DNA from: Bacteroidales bacterium
GTDB lineage: Bacteria > Bacteroidota > Bacteroidia > Bacteroidales > UBA7960
Length of the DNA: 8,063 nucleotides
Direction: 5' to 3'
Assembly (NCBI GenBank): GCA_003555385.1
Contig: PWHO01000313.1
Span: 1-8,063, forward strand
The notes beneath the pieces are model-generated. The model did not search any database. It was not told where the DNA came from and worked only from the letters and a program-made list of their open reading frames with translations. The first letter of the stretch is position 1. Every line of letters begins with the position of its first letter. This document shows positions 1-6,191 of the stretch, one piece after another. The position numbers and the translations under genes were made by a program.

Positions 1-47
1 AGCATCATCATCAGTACTACAAATCCTGTCAATCGTAAAAATTTCAT
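1..47 (-). CDS. Partial exported protein, N-terminus only
   Basis: An ATG at 47-45 on the minus strand opens a frame that stays open to the left edge (15 full codons, MKFLRLTGFVVLMMM). A short basic start (K2, R5) followed by an unbroken hydrophobic run is typical of a signal peptide or lipoprotein leader, so the product is probably exported. Nothing of the mature protein is in view and no function can be given. A plausible promoter lies about 190 bases upstream, at 242-272 on the same strand. It could instead be a chance start codon, because only 47 bases are visible. Confidence 0.5.
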   Translation of the reverse strand, partial: MKFLRLTGFVVLMMM

Positions 48-236
48 AAATTAATGATTTAGTGAATAAAAATAAGTTTGAACCTGAAGAATCTCTTCAT
101 TCAAAGCCTTTGATTTAACAACTCTATTTGATTCAATTCCAGAAATCAACAAGTCGGATATGTTGATTGACCCTATTGTTGAGCAGAATGGTTTTCGAAA
201 GAAACCATAAGCAGAAAGCCCCCTCAGGAGCACATA
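48..236 (-). promoter_or_regulatory. Inverted-repeat-rich untranslated leader or small RNA region
   Basis: This AT-rich stretch lies between the minus-strand promoter at 242-272 and the partial gene starting at 47. It holds four perfect inverted repeats: 188-194 with 202-208 (7 bp, 7-base loop), 144-151 with 161-168 (8 bp, 9-base loop), 101-106 with 108-113 (6 bp, 1-base centre) and 85-90 with 94-99 (6 bp, 3-base loop). A transcript from the promoter would carry all of them as a leader of about 190 nucleotides. Function is unknown; it may be a structured 5' UTR, a small RNA, or simply AT-rich sequence. A 73-codon open frame also crosses it, but I do not regard that as a gene. Confidence 0.25.
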
Positions 237-241
237 ACATG

Positions 242-272
242 CAAAAGTAGTAATTTTTTTTACTTTACACAA
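242..272 (-). promoter_or_regulatory. Bacteroidota-type promoter, minus strand
   Basis: Read on the minus strand, 249-242 is TACTTTTG, a full match to the Bacteroidota -7 consensus TAnnTTTG. Positions 272-270 give TTG at the -33 position, with a 20-base spacer. Transcription would begin near 235-237 and run left towards the partial gene starting at 47. The fit of box and spacing is the best on this strand; the identity of the transcript is inferred. Confidence 0.55.
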
Positions 273-297
273 GCTAAAGCCTGATTAAAGAGACAAC

Positions 298-330
298 AAA
301 CAGGCATTCAACCCACCTAATTGCCTGTTT
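298..330 (-). terminator. Hairpin terminator of the S41 peptidase transcript
   Basis: A perfect 9-bp inverted repeat (AAACAGGCA at 298-306 and TGCCTGTTT at 322-330) encloses a 15-base loop. On the minus strand it starts inside the stop codon of the S41 peptidase (331-329). It is followed by a T-rich run (TTTGTTGTCTCTTT), as expected of an intrinsic terminator reading leftward. In the plus direction no T tract follows, so it acts, if at all, on the minus-strand transcript. Confidence 0.7.
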
Positions 331-1354
331 ACCTGAGTATTTCCAACGCCTCTTCAAGAATATCATCCCGGCCTTGTTTAATGCTTTCAGGGGAAAGATG
401 CAGGGTAATATGCGGTTCTACCCCCGGCTCAATGCTGTTACCGTCGGGATCCAGGAAGCGGCTGCTGGAAAGGCGCAACATCCATCCGTTTGGCAGATCC
501 CTGAAGGCAGGGATCCCTCCACCCCCGCCGGTTGCATCCCCCACTAAGGTGACATGGGGAAGCACCTTCATATACTGGGCAAAGTAAGTGGTGGCACTAT
601 AGCTTTTCCTGTTGGTAAGCACCACCACCTTTCCGTCAAACCGGGGGCCGTCATGCGGACGGATATATACCTCCTCTGCCCGGAAGTCTTCGTGCCCCGG
701 CCCGTTTTTGATGTAGTTGGTTCCGGCAAAACGGCGCTCCCCGGTAAAACGGGAAGCGATATCACGGGCATTGTCAGGGCTGCCTCCTCCGTTGTTACGC
801 ACATCAATGATTAGCCCGGGGCGCCCTCCCGCAGAATTCAGGGTATTGATCAGTATATTCAGGTTGCTTTCACTGATTGCGTTGGCGAAACTGCCGTAAT
901 ACACATAAAAAACATCCCGCTCAAGTTTTACAAACTGCAGGGGGCCGATGTATCGCTGCCGGTCCTGCATATAATATCGCTGGACAATACTGTAATAAAA
1001 GTTCTCCGGGCTGTCAAGGAACCAGTCCCAGTAACGGGAGCGATCAAAAGAACTCACCAGATTAACATGCCCGTCACGGAGCTCATAAAGCATGGCCGCA
1101 CAGAGATCAAATAAATCAACCTGACTCATGTCCGGGCGGACTTTTTCCCGGTACTGGTCATATATGGCATCCCAGTCCACCCCTTTTTCCCTGAAAAAAG
1201 AATAATGCCGGTCGGCAAAAGTCCACACCTCATCAAATACAGTTTCCGGATCAGCACCAGCCTCATCTTCCATGAAGGCTTTTTCACAGGAAGCAAACAA
1301 CAACGGCAGCAAAGCCAGAAAGCCGATTATCAGTATGTATTTATTGTTGTTCAT
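329..1354 (-). CDS. S41-family peptidase, predicted lipoprotein
   Basis: The 341-residue product is probably a serine peptidase of family S41 (tail-specific protease / retinoid-binding-protein fold), anchored in the envelope. The start at 1354 is chosen over the longer frame to 1405 because it places a signal sequence directly at the N-terminus: hydrophobic residues 7-20, then lipobox FASC with Cys23. Family landmarks in order are DGHVNL (His96), the RNNGGG loop (186-191), the nucleophile region KSYSATT with probable catalytic Ser253, the glycine-rich TGGGGG (275-280), and a C-terminal G-VEP motif (311-314). The CtpA-type lysine expected in the TxGK turn is absent, so a His-dependent S41B-type mechanism is more likely than the Ser-Lys dyad. 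I see no clear PDZ domain. It lies 70 bp downstream of the beta-barrel gene with no promoter between, so the two are probably co-transcribed. Substrate is unknown. Confidence 0.85.
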   Translation of the reverse strand: MNNNKYILIIGFLALLPLLFASCEKAFMEDEAGADPETVFDEVWTFADRHYSFFREKGVDWDAIYDQYREKVRPDMSQVDLFDLCAAMLYELRDGHVNLVSSFDRSRYWDWFLDSPENFYYSIVQRYYMQDRQRYIGPLQFVKLERDVFYVYYGSFANAISESNLNILINTLNSAGGRPGLIIDVRNNGGGSPDNARDIASRFTGERRFAGTNYIKNGPGHEDFRAEEVYIRPHDGPRFDGKVVVLTNRKSYSATTYFAQYMKVLPHVTLVGDATGGGGGIPAFRDLPNGWMLRLSSSRFLDPDGNSIEPGVEPHITLHLSPESIKQGRDDILEEALEILR

Positions 1355-1424
1355 ACCCAATATTTTCAGACAGACACGCGCGCCATTGATACAATTTGGC
1401 TTCAAATGATTTTTAAGACCAGTT

Positions 1425-2351
1425 TCAATTCAACAGAAAGTATAATTCCAACACAAACTGATGACGTACATTATATAGACGAAGATTATGATTGCTGTCC
1501 ATGCGGAAATAATCCCAATTATATCCGATCCGGAACCAGTTGGGATTGTATTCGTTGCCAAAAGAATGGCGGTAAAAAATTCCGCTATTGATTTGTGCGG
1601 TATTTCCCGGATGGGTCAGAAAGCTTTCCAGGTTTTGCAGGGTGCTTCCCCCGTCTTCCCCGATGCGATAACTGGTCCCGTACTCAGGAAACCCCAGGTT
1701 ATATCCGATCAGCGATGCGGCCATCGAAAAATCAAAATGCCATTCACGATTAAACAGTAATAATGGATAGGAAATATCCATCCTCGGCTGCAATGACCCC
1801 ACAGCGTTGGCAAACAAAAAGGAATTGCCCATGGCCGGGATAATCCGGAAATCACCCGTCAAATCAACCTGCGCGCCTGCATAAAAGCGGAATGGTCCGC
1901 GCGGGTCAAGACGCCGCAAATGCACATACCTTGTACCACCTGAAAAATTATAAACCAGCGAATTTTCATGATGCGGGCGGGAATAGTGAAATGTGCCCCG
2001 GGCAAAATGCCATTCAGAAATATGAGAAGGTGCGCGGCGGTGCAATGCAAAGGAAAGGACTCCCCCGGGACCACCGTAATGAAGATTCGACATTTTTTGG
2101 TCAAAGAGCAGCCCTTTTGAAAACCCCTGGTCGATTTTCAAGTAAGTTAATTTGTCTGGCATATCCGACAAATAGGTAGCCCGCAGATGCCCCCGGTCAT
2201 CCCTGCGGAATGAACAATCATTCACTGCAGTATCCTGGCTGGCAGATGCCTGAAACCCGTTATAAAAAGATAAATAGATGGACAAAAAAGCCATCAAGCC
2301 CAATCGGCGGGAAAAAACCGTTTTTAAAGCTGAATGCCGGCTCTTTTTCAT
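1425..2351 (-). CDS. Probable outer-membrane beta-barrel protein, function unknown
   Basis: The 308-residue product has a long basic N-region, a hydrophobic stretch (about residues 17-33) and a likely signal peptidase I site after ASA (residues 35-37). The rest is rich in alternating aromatic and polar stretches typical of transmembrane beta strands, and it ends in such a strand (HQFVLELYFLLN). No catalytic motif was recognised. The HS near the C-terminus (YRHSFGN) recalls lipid A deacylase barrels, but that is too weak to name it. The start at 2351 is preferred over 2402 because the longer version would begin upstream of the -7 promoter box at 2375-2382 and precede the signal peptide with extra residues; an internal Met at residue 20 is also possible. 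It is first gene of the unit ending in the S41 peptidase and diverges from rlmN. Confidence 0.7.
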   Translation of the reverse strand: MKKSRHSALKTVFSRRLGLMAFLSIYLSFYNGFQASASQDTAVNDCSFRRDDRGHLRATYLSDMPDKLTYLKIDQGFSKGLLFDQKMSNLHYGGPGGVLSFALHRRAPSHISEWHFARGTFHYSRPHHENSLVYNFSGGTRYVHLRRLDPRGPFRFYAGAQVDLTGDFRIIPAMGNSFLFANAVGSLQPRMDISYPLLLFNREWHFDFSMAASLIGYNLGFPEYGTSYRIGEDGGSTLQNLESFLTHPGNTAQINSGIFYRHSFGNEYNPNWFRIGYNWDYFRMDSNHNLRLYNVRHQFVLELYFLLN

Positions 2352-2374
2352 TGCATTGCTTTTGAATACGCTGC

Positions 2375-2382
2375 CAAAGATA
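2375..2382 (-). promoter_or_regulatory. -7 promoter box for the beta-barrel/peptidase unit
   Basis: On the minus strand this reads TATCTTTG, an exact match to TAnnTTTG. It is placed to start transcription near 2369, about 18 bases before the chosen ATG at 2351. No well-spaced -33 TTG is visible; the nearest TTTG on this strand (2413-2410) is 27 bases away. The box supports the downstream start codon for the beta-barrel gene. Confidence 0.45.
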
Positions 2383-2401
2383 CAAAAATCCATATTTTTC
2401 A

Positions 2402-2409
2402 TACTTTTG
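2402..2409 (+). promoter_or_regulatory. -7 promoter box for rlmN
   Basis: TACTTTTG matches TAnnTTTG exactly and is the same sequence as the box at 242-249. Transcription would start near 2415, giving a leader of about 22 bases before the rlmN ATG at 2437. A -33 TTG at the usual 19-21 base spacing is not visible. The box lies where the -33 region of the opposing promoter would be. Confidence 0.5.
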
Positions 2410-2436
2410 CAAACCTGTAAACACCTGTAAAAACCG

Positions 2437-3477
2437 ATGGCACAAGAACCTCAGCAATCCCTGTCGGGGAAAACCCTCGAAGAACTTCAATTACTGGTCA
2501 GCGCGAATAACTGGCCAGACTATACCGCCCGGCAGATTGCCGAATGGATTTATAAAAAGCGTGTGCGGTACATCGACCAGATGACCAATCTCCCCAAAAA
2601 AATAAGGGAGGAGCTGGCCAGGGATTACTGCATTGAATGGAGAGAACCGGTGGATGTACAAACAGCATCAGACGGGACAAAAAAGTACTTATTTCCAACA
2701 CATCATAATGGGTATATCGAATCTGCTTACATCCCTGACGGAAAGCGCCATACCCTTTGCATTTCATCACAGGTGGGATGCCGCATGGCCTGCAGTTTTT
2801 GCATGACCGCCCGCCAGGGACTTCAGGGGCAGCTGACTGCCGGAGAAATACTCAACCAGGTTCACAGCCTGCCTGAAACAGATTCGTTGACAAATATTGT
2901 ATACATGGGCATGGGGGAACCATTCGACAACCTGGATGCCGTCATGAAAAGCCTTGAAATACTTACTTCAGCGTATGGCTACGGGATGAGTCCGCGGCGG
3001 GTAACGGTCTCCACCATCGGGCTGATCCCTGAAATGCAGCACTTTCTGGAAAACAGCCGCTGCAACCTGGCCATCAGCCTGCACTCCCCTTTCGATGAAG
3101 AACGCCGCCAACTGGTTCCCATGCAGAAAACACATCCGCTGGAAGAGGTCATCGGCACCATCGAAAGGTTTTCAATGGAAAAACAAAGAAGGGTATCTTT
3201 TGAATATATTGTATTTAAAAGCTTAAATCACAGTCCGAAACATATCAAGGCCCTGGCCCGTTTGTTACATCGCATCCGCTGCAGGATCAACCTGATGCGC
3301 TTTCACCCGGTACCCGGAAGTGACCTGCAGTCACCGGATGAAGAAATTATGCAATCTTTTAAAACGGCCCTGGAAGCAAAGGGAATTACCACCACCATCA
3401 GGAAATCACGGGGAACAGATATTCAGGCTGCATGCGGTCAATTATCTACAGATAAAAAGAAGGCCACAAAGAGATGA
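2437..3477 (+). CDS. rlmN: Dual-specificity RNA methyltransferase RlmN (23S rRNA A2503 / tRNA A37, C2)
   Basis: RlmN is a radical-SAM enzyme that methylates C2 of adenosine 2503 in 23S rRNA and of A37 in some tRNAs, which supports decoding and peptidyl-transferase function. The 346-residue product has an N-terminal accessory region (about 1-85). The Glu at position 95, just before YIPDG, matches the catalytic Glu of E. coli RlmN. The cluster motif is CRMACSFC, with Cys115, Cys119 and Cys122 in CX3CX2C spacing. The SAM-binding segment is GMGEP (158-162). The second catalytic cysteine, Cys333, sits near the C-terminus in QAACGQL. All expected residues are present, so it should be active. The chloramphenicol-resistance paralogue Cfr shares the fold, but the typical housekeeping length and motifs favour RlmN. 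No Shine-Dalgarno sequence precedes the start, which is usual for the phylum. It is apparently monocistronic. Confidence 0.96.
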   Translation: MAQEPQQSLSGKTLEELQLLVSANNWPDYTARQIAEWIYKKRVRYIDQMTNLPKKIREELARDYCIEWREPVDVQTASDGTKKYLFPTHHNGYIESAYIPDGKRHTLCISSQVGCRMACSFCMTARQGLQGQLTAGEILNQVHSLPETDSLTNIVYMGMGEPFDNLDAVMKSLEILTSAYGYGMSPRRVTVSTIGLIPEMQHFLENSRCNLAISLHSPFDEERRQLVPMQKTHPLEEVIGTIERFSMEKQRRVSFEYIVFKSLNHSPKHIKALARLLHRIRCRINLMRFHPVPGSDLQSPDEEIMQSFKTALEAKGITTTIRKSRGTDIQAACGQLSTDKKKATKR

Positions 3478-3510
3478 AGCAACAAATATTAAATAATTAT
3501 AAATATACAT

Positions 3511-3537
3511 TTTGACAGAGTTTTCGTCGTATCTTTA
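3511..3537 (+). promoter_or_regulatory. Possible promoter of the GH3-like gene
   Basis: TTTG at 3511-3514 is followed after 15 bases by TATCTTTA (3530-3537), which matches seven of the eight positions of TAnnTTTG counting the two free ones. The spacer is shorter than the usual 17-23 bases, which lowers confidence. It would give a leader of about 60 bases containing an 8-base palindrome, TCAGCTGA (3561-3568). The whole 126-base gap is AT-rich and shows no clear terminator for rlmN. Confidence 0.35.
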
Positions 3538-3603
3538 TCAATAAGATTATATATAATAAATCAGCTGACTACCAGGCATATCAAATATTAACAGAATATA
3601 TCA

Positions 3604-5136
3604 ATGGTCGTACTTGGAAATATCATAAAAGCCGCCCTCGGGATCACAGATTTTGTATTACCTGATCACGATCCGGTGGAATCACAAAAGGAAATACTGA
3701 AAGATTTACTGGAAAAAGGAGCATCCACCGAATTCGGACAAACATATGTATTCAAAAATATACTGAAGGAAAAAAACCTGGCTGCTGCATTCGCTGAAGC
3801 AGTTCCTTATTATGATTACGATGCAATGAATTCCCGCTGGTGGAGCAAGCAGAAGGAAACGGATGCAGGCAATGTCACCTGGCCCGGAAGGGTTAAATAT
3901 TATGCCCTGAGTGCCGGCACCACGGGAAAGGAAAGCAAAAGAATCCCCATAACTGAAGAGATGCTGGAAGCAATTCGTAAAACCAGTATTTACCAGATCC
4001 TGGCCACTTCAAACTTTAATTTTCCGGCCGATTTCTTTGAAAAAGAGATCATGATGCTCGGCAGCACCACCGACCTGAAAAAATCGGGACATTACCTGGA
4101 AGGAGAGATCAGCGGAATCGCCGCAGGCAATATCCCTTCATGGTTTGAACGTTTCTACCGCCCCGGGAAAAAAATTGCCTCCATAAAAGACTGGGATGAG
4201 CGGGTCGATGCCATTGCCAAAGAAGCTCCCAAATGGGATATCGGTGCCATGGCCGGGATTCCTTCATGGAATGAGCTGATGCTGAAAAGGGTCATTGAGT
4301 ATAACAAGGCAGAAAACATTCATGAAATATGGCCCAACCTGAGGGTCTTCGCTTCTGGTGGAGTGGCTTTCGGGCCCTATAAAAAATCTTTTGAGTCATT
4401 GATGGGAAAACCCATCACTTACCTGGATACTTACCTGGCTTCAGAGGGCTTCCTGGCATTCCAGTCCAGGCCCAATAACGATATGTCAATGGCGTTGGCC
4501 ACCAGCAACGGAATTTATTTTGAATTTGTTCCCTTTACCAATGACAACATTGACGAGAACGGCAGCATTGTTCAGGGCGCCAGGGCTTTGTCACTGGAGG
4601 AAGTGGAGAACAATACGGACTATGTGTTGGTCATTTCCACGGTTGCCGGCACGTGGCGCTATATGATCGGAGATACCATCAGGTTCACTGACAAGGAAAA
4701 AGCAGAAATTGTCATCACCGGACGAACCAAACATTTTCTCAATGTGGTTGGGTCACAACTATCTGTTATTCAGATGAATGACGCCATGAGGCAGATTGAA
4801 GAGATCTTCGGATTACGAATCCCGGAATTTACAGTTGCAGCGGTACGACCGGAACAGGACTATATACACCACTGGTACCTCGGAGCGGAAGGTCATGCCA
4901 GTGAAAATGAGCTGGCCAGAGAGCTTGACAAAGCATTGAAAGAAACAAACAAAGCTTACGCAATGGCCCGTACAAAAGCCCTGAAAGAGGTGAAAGTCAC
5001 GCTGACCAGCCCGGAGGCATTTTATGCATGGGTTGAACAGAACAAAGCCAAAGGCGGCCAGGTTAAAGTTCCCCGTGTAATGAAAGCCGACGAATTTGCT
5101 GAATGGCAAGAGTTTGCGAAAAAATTCGAAGGTTGA
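3604..5136 (+). CDS. GH3-family acyl-adenylating protein (GH3 auxin-responsive promoter family)
   Basis: The 510-residue product belongs to the GH3 branch of the ANL adenylate-forming superfamily. Plant members join amino acids to jasmonate, auxin or benzoates through an acyl-AMP; bacterial members are common in Bacteroidota and their substrates are largely unknown. Visible landmarks are the N-terminal PVESQ...STEFG segment (24-45), the nucleotide-binding loop LSAGTTGKESKRIP (102-115), the FASGG and YLASEG segments (249-253 and 277-282), and YMIGD (353-357), which matches the YRxGD adenylate motif with Met for Arg. The hinge and C-terminal-lid region has GRTKHFLN (373-380), and a terminal KGGQVKVPRV (483-492) completes the family pattern. 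Length and motifs are complete, so an intact enzyme is likely. It should be cytoplasmic, as no signal peptide is seen. Its neighbours give no pathway hint, and an auxin role should not be read from the family name. Confidence 0.85.
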   Translation: MVVLGNIIKAALGITDFVLPDHDPVESQKEILKDLLEKGASTEFGQTYVFKNILKEKNLAAAFAEAVPYYDYDAMNSRWWSKQKETDAGNVTWPGRVKYYALSAGTTGKESKRIPITEEMLEAIRKTSIYQILATSNFNFPADFFEKEIMMLGSTTDLKKSGHYLEGEISGIAAGNIPSWFERFYRPGKKIASIKDWDERVDAIAKEAPKWDIGAMAGIPSWNELMLKRVIEYNKAENIHEIWPNLRVFASGGVAFGPYKKSFESLMGKPITYLDTYLASEGFLAFQSRPNNDMSMALATSNGIYFEFVPFTNDNIDENGSIVQGARALSLEEVENNTDYVLVISTVAGTWRYMIGDTIRFTDKEKAEIVITGRTKHFLNVVGSQLSVIQMNDAMRQIEEIFGLRIPEFTVAAVRPEQDYIHHWYLGAEGHASENELARELDKALKETNKAYAMARTKALKEVKVTLTSPEAFYAWVEQNKAKGGQVKVPRVMKADEFAEWQEFAKKFEG

Positions 5137-5200
5137 TCAGTGCGCAGATAACCACTTAACCTATCCGGGACGCCTCTTGGTTTTTATTTCTATTTTTTGT

Positions 5201-5231
5201 TTTGTTTTTTATATTAAACGTTATAATTTTA
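5201..5231 (+). promoter_or_regulatory. Promoter of the tandem LytTR genes
   Basis: TTTG at 5201-5204, a 19-base spacer, then TAATTTTA at 5224-5231 gives a well-spaced Bacteroidota promoter with one mismatch in the last base of the -7 box. Transcription would start near 5237, about 27 bases before the first LytTR ATG. The 127-base gap from the GH3-like gene is T-rich from 5181 and may also help end that upstream transcript, but the only stem seen there (5150-5154 with 5178-5182) is weak. Confidence 0.5.
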
Positions 5232-5263
5232 TGACGTATTAATATTATTTAAACAAAACAGCT

Positions 5264-5602
5264 ATGGAAACGAAAACAATCGGAGACGGAATCTGGGTCC
5301 GGGAATCCCGCCGCCTGCGGCTTATTCCTTTTGGAAGCATTACACATGTACGCTACCACGAGGGCTTATCGGTTGTTTATATGGGGAAAGAAATCCTGAA
5401 AAAGCTTCACACCCCCCTGAACGGCCTGGAGCAAAAAATGCCTGAAGACCTGTTCTTCAGAACCCACCGAAACTATATTATTAACAAAGCCTTCGTCAGC
5501 ACCTATGAACCTGAGGGCAGCGTCAGCCTTTTGTCAGGAAGGGAAATCGTTCCGGTAGCCCGCAGAAGAAGAAGGTCACTGGAGAATTTTCTTTCATCCT
5601 GA
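5264..5602 (+). CDS. Stand-alone LytTR DNA-binding protein (first of two)
   Basis: The 112-residue product is essentially one LytTR domain, the DNA-binding fold usually found at the C-terminus of LytR/AlgR response regulators. It binds promoter direct repeats and regulates transcription. The signature is clear: IPFGSITHVR (21-30), a variable strand region, LFFRTHRNYIIN (63-74), and the basic C-terminal VARRRRR (98-104) before a final helix. There is no receiver domain, no membrane segment and no room for either, so activity is probably set by expression level, partner binding or an unknown ligand. It lies 57 bp before a second LytTR gene in the same direction. The start lacks a Shine-Dalgarno sequence but has an A-rich stretch before it. 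Family assignment is firm; target genes are unknown. Confidence 0.9.
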   Translation: METKTIGDGIWVRESRRLRLIPFGSITHVRYHEGLSVVYMGKEILKKLHTPLNGLEQKMPEDLFFRTHRNYIINKAFVSTYEPEGSVSLLSGREIVPVARRRRRSLENFLSS

Positions 5603-5659
5603 GCAATCCAAATGCAACCCTGATAATTTCGCCTGGTATTAATTAAACTATTTATAATC

Positions 5660-5980
5660 ATGGACACATCCGACGAATTAAAAGAACTAATCACTGACAA
5701 GCAAGACATCGATTATGCTTTTTTGTTTCACGGTTATACCATCCTGGTAATGAAAAACGGCTCCAATGAAGTGGTTGATATGCCCCTGTCCGCAATAGAA
5801 ACGGCACTCACAGACCGGTTATTTTTCCGGATTCACCGGTCATACCTGGTAAACCTCAGACGAGTCCGTGAAATGGAAATCAAAAACAACCGCCTGCTGA
5901 TCCGCATCAGGGGGCATGAACTGCCTGTTGCCCGGCGGCGCAAAAGACAACTTCTTGAATTATTGGGCGCGCTAAATTAA
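5660..5980 (+). CDS. Stand-alone LytTR DNA-binding protein (second of two)
   Basis: The 106-residue product is a second receiverless LytTR protein. Its signature is DIDYAFLFHGYTILVMKNG (16-34), LFFRIHRSYLVN (54-65) and VARRRKR (90-96) near the C-terminus. Core motifs align with the first copy, but sequence elsewhere differs strongly, so the pair is an old duplication or an assembled pair rather than a recent repeat. The N-terminus is shorter than in the first copy: the domain's leading strand seems reduced and replaced by a short acidic stretch (DTSDELKEL). The 57-base gap shows no strong promoter, so both are probably on one transcript and could form hetero- as well as homodimers on DNA. Nothing in the sequence shows what signal they answer to. 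The 3' side leads into a structured gap before the Cache-protein gene. Confidence 0.9.
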   Translation: MDTSDELKELITDKQDIDYAFLFHGYTILVMKNGSNEVVDMPLSAIETALTDRLFFRIHRSYLVNLRRVREMEIKNNRLLIRIRGHELPVARRRKRQLLELLGALN

Positions 5981-6063
5981 AACAATAAGATCGTTTTACG
6001 GTTCCGCAATATCATTTCTTTTGTGTTTTAACTTGTTTATTCACTAATTTATCAATAAATTTA

Positions 6064-6154
6064 GGGTGGGAATAATGTTATGCCCGCCCGGAGGAGGCCT
6101 GGTTTTTCAGGTATTTTTAATTGGGAAAGACGGCGGATTCCCCCTGTAAGACAG
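6064..6154 (+). promoter_or_regulatory. Structured intergenic region: GC-rich hairpin and two smaller stems
   Basis: Within the 211-base gap between the second LytTR gene and the Cache-protein gene there are successive stems. GGGTGGG (6064-6070) pairs with CCCGCCC (6083-6089) through one G-U, with a 12-base loop. CCTG (6098-6101) pairs with CAGG (6108-6111) and is followed by TATTTTT, like a weak terminator. GGGAA (6123-6127) pairs with TTCCC (6138-6142), and CTGT (6144-6147) pairs with ACAG (6151-6154). This could end the LytTR transcript, or form a regulatory leader for the Cache-protein gene. A poor promoter candidate lies just upstream (TTTG 6020-6023, TAATTTAT 6045-6052, 21-base spacer). 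No known riboswitch class was recognised with confidence. Confidence 0.4.
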
Positions 6155-6177
6155 CATTTTGTATCTACATATAAAAC

Positions 6178-6184
6178 AGGAGGG
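6178..6184 (+). promoter_or_regulatory. Strong Shine-Dalgarno sequence deciding the Cache-protein start
   Basis: AGGAGGG lies 7 bases before the ATG at 6192. It fixes that ATG as the start rather than the TTG at 6159 in the same frame. Such a full match is unusual in Bacteroidota, where most genes, including the others here, lack a Shine-Dalgarno sequence. Confidence 0.75.
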
Positions 6185-6191
6185 TATCACC

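Noticed and set aside
51..272. 73-codon minus-strand open frame beginning with TTG
   Set aside because: It has no internal ATG start, no recognisable domain, contains the predicted promoter box within its first codons and is threaded by inverted repeats. I treat it as noncoding, though a conserved small protein cannot be fully excluded.
1355..1405. Longer start for the S41 peptidase
   Set aside because: The extra 17 residues would precede a complete lipoprotein signal sequence that begins naturally at 1354.
1205..1591. 128-codon plus-strand frame with a zinc-ribbon-like CPCG...CIRC pattern
   Set aside because: It is antisense to the 5' end of the S41 peptidase and the 3' end of the beta-barrel gene, both better supported. 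The cysteines fall opposite barrel-strand codons and are probably chance.
5137..5200. Terminator after the GH3-like gene
   Set aside because: The only stem seen (5150-5154 with 5178-5182) is 5 bp with a 23-base loop. The T-rich run that follows is suggestive but not enough to call a terminator.
6117..6154. Resemblance to the conserved core of a cobalamin riboswitch (TTAATTGGGAA ... TTCC ... CTGTAA)
   Set aside because: The remaining conserved parts, including the downstream B12 box, are missing, and the gene has no evident link to cobalamin. An Infernal search with RF00174 would settle it.
6159..6191. TTG start extending the Cache protein by 11 residues
   Set aside because: The AGGAGGG site 7 bases before the ATG at 6192 fits the shorter form, and the extension would run through that site.
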